From positions 1 to 5,160 of the forward strand of contig JAQVZV010000061.1 in the NCBI GenBank assembly GCA_028708005.1: a DNA stretch of 5,160 nt, given 5' to 3'. Each line of letters opens with the position of its first letter. Positions within the stretch are counted from its first letter, which is position 1. The notes beneath the pieces were generated by a model, which worked only from the letters and a program-made list of their open reading frames with translations, did not search any database and was not told the DNA's origin. The position numbers and the translations under genes are program-made. Below are positions 5,088 through 5,160 of this stretch, one piece after another. This DNA is from Bacilli bacterium (GTDB lineage: Bacteria > Bacillota_I > Bacilli_A > RF39 > UBA660).

Positions 5088-5160
5088 AATACATTCCTAC
5101 AAATTCTATTACATCTTTATAAATATGTAGCTTTTTAGAATATTCACTTAGTTTATTAAG
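5080..5160 (-). CDS. 3' end of an AbiEi-like antitoxin gene, 5' part beyond the window
   Basis: The frame enters from the right edge and gives 26 residues (LNKLSEYSKKLHIYKDV, then IEFVGMYYE) before TAG at 5080-5082. AbiEi antitoxins, which are DNA-binding repressors of their operon, commonly end in a helical L-NKL-EYSKKL-V--KV--Y motif like this one. The assignment rests on this short tail plus the 8-base overlap with a downstream AbiEii-like start. The winged helix and the main antitoxin domain would lie outside the window, so I cannot say whether the gene is intact. Confidence 0.5.
   Translation of the reverse strand, partial: LNKLSEYSKKLHIYKDVIEFVGMYYE

Noticed and set aside
1..5160. CRISPR array, tRNA, rRNA or riboswitch
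   Set aside because: I found no regularly spaced repeats, no tRNA-like cloverleaf with a TTCGA-type arm, and no recognisable riboswitch core; the leaders of both operons are too short to hold one.

Overview
The window is AT-rich, roughly one third G+C. It uses strong GGAGG-type ribosome binding sites and sigma-A-like promoters, and it carries families common in anaerobic Firmicutes (DUF134/UPF0251 regulator, DUF5320 small protein, AbiE-type toxin-antitoxin remnants). It most likely comes from a Clostridia-type chromosome or related low-GC Firmicute. Every gene I can support lies on the minus strand, so transcription runs from the right edge to the left edge.

Right edge (about 4640-5160), in transcription order: the last 26 codons of what looks like an AbiEi antitoxin; a 40-codon ORF overlapping it by 8 bases, whose first ~19 residues look like the start of an AbiEii nucleotidyltransferase toxin and whose second half may be that protein's C-terminus, as if the middle had been deleted; a tiny membrane-protein gene with a good ribosome binding site but an in-frame TAA at codon 7; and the 3' remnant of an IS3-like transposase. 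This is a graveyard of a defence/toxin-antitoxin island.

Middle (1402-4470): an extended -10 promoter, then a two-gene operon. The first gene encodes an 816-residue membrane-anchored surface protein: N-terminal anchor, ZU5-like beta domain, Ala-rich helical region, two copies of a beta module joined by an acidic Pro/Thr linker, and a beta-rich C-terminus. The second, 35 bases downstream, encodes a 161-residue protein with two membrane segments flanking an extracytoplasmic DUF3592-like domain. The operon ends in a terminator whose stem begins at the stop codon. I do not recognise a named function for the large protein; this pair is the best candidate here for something undescribed.

Left (1-1290): a near-consensus sigma-A promoter (TTGACA, 17-base spacer, TATACT) with an inverted repeat over its -35 box drives a compact operon: a 65-residue DUF5320-type protein, a DUF134/UPF0251 helix-turn-helix protein with C-terminal cysteines, and a membrane-anchored rhodanese-like protein that runs off the left edge. 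A reasonable but unproven reading is a regulated sulfur or metal-sulfur trafficking operon in which the DUF134 protein may control its own promoter.
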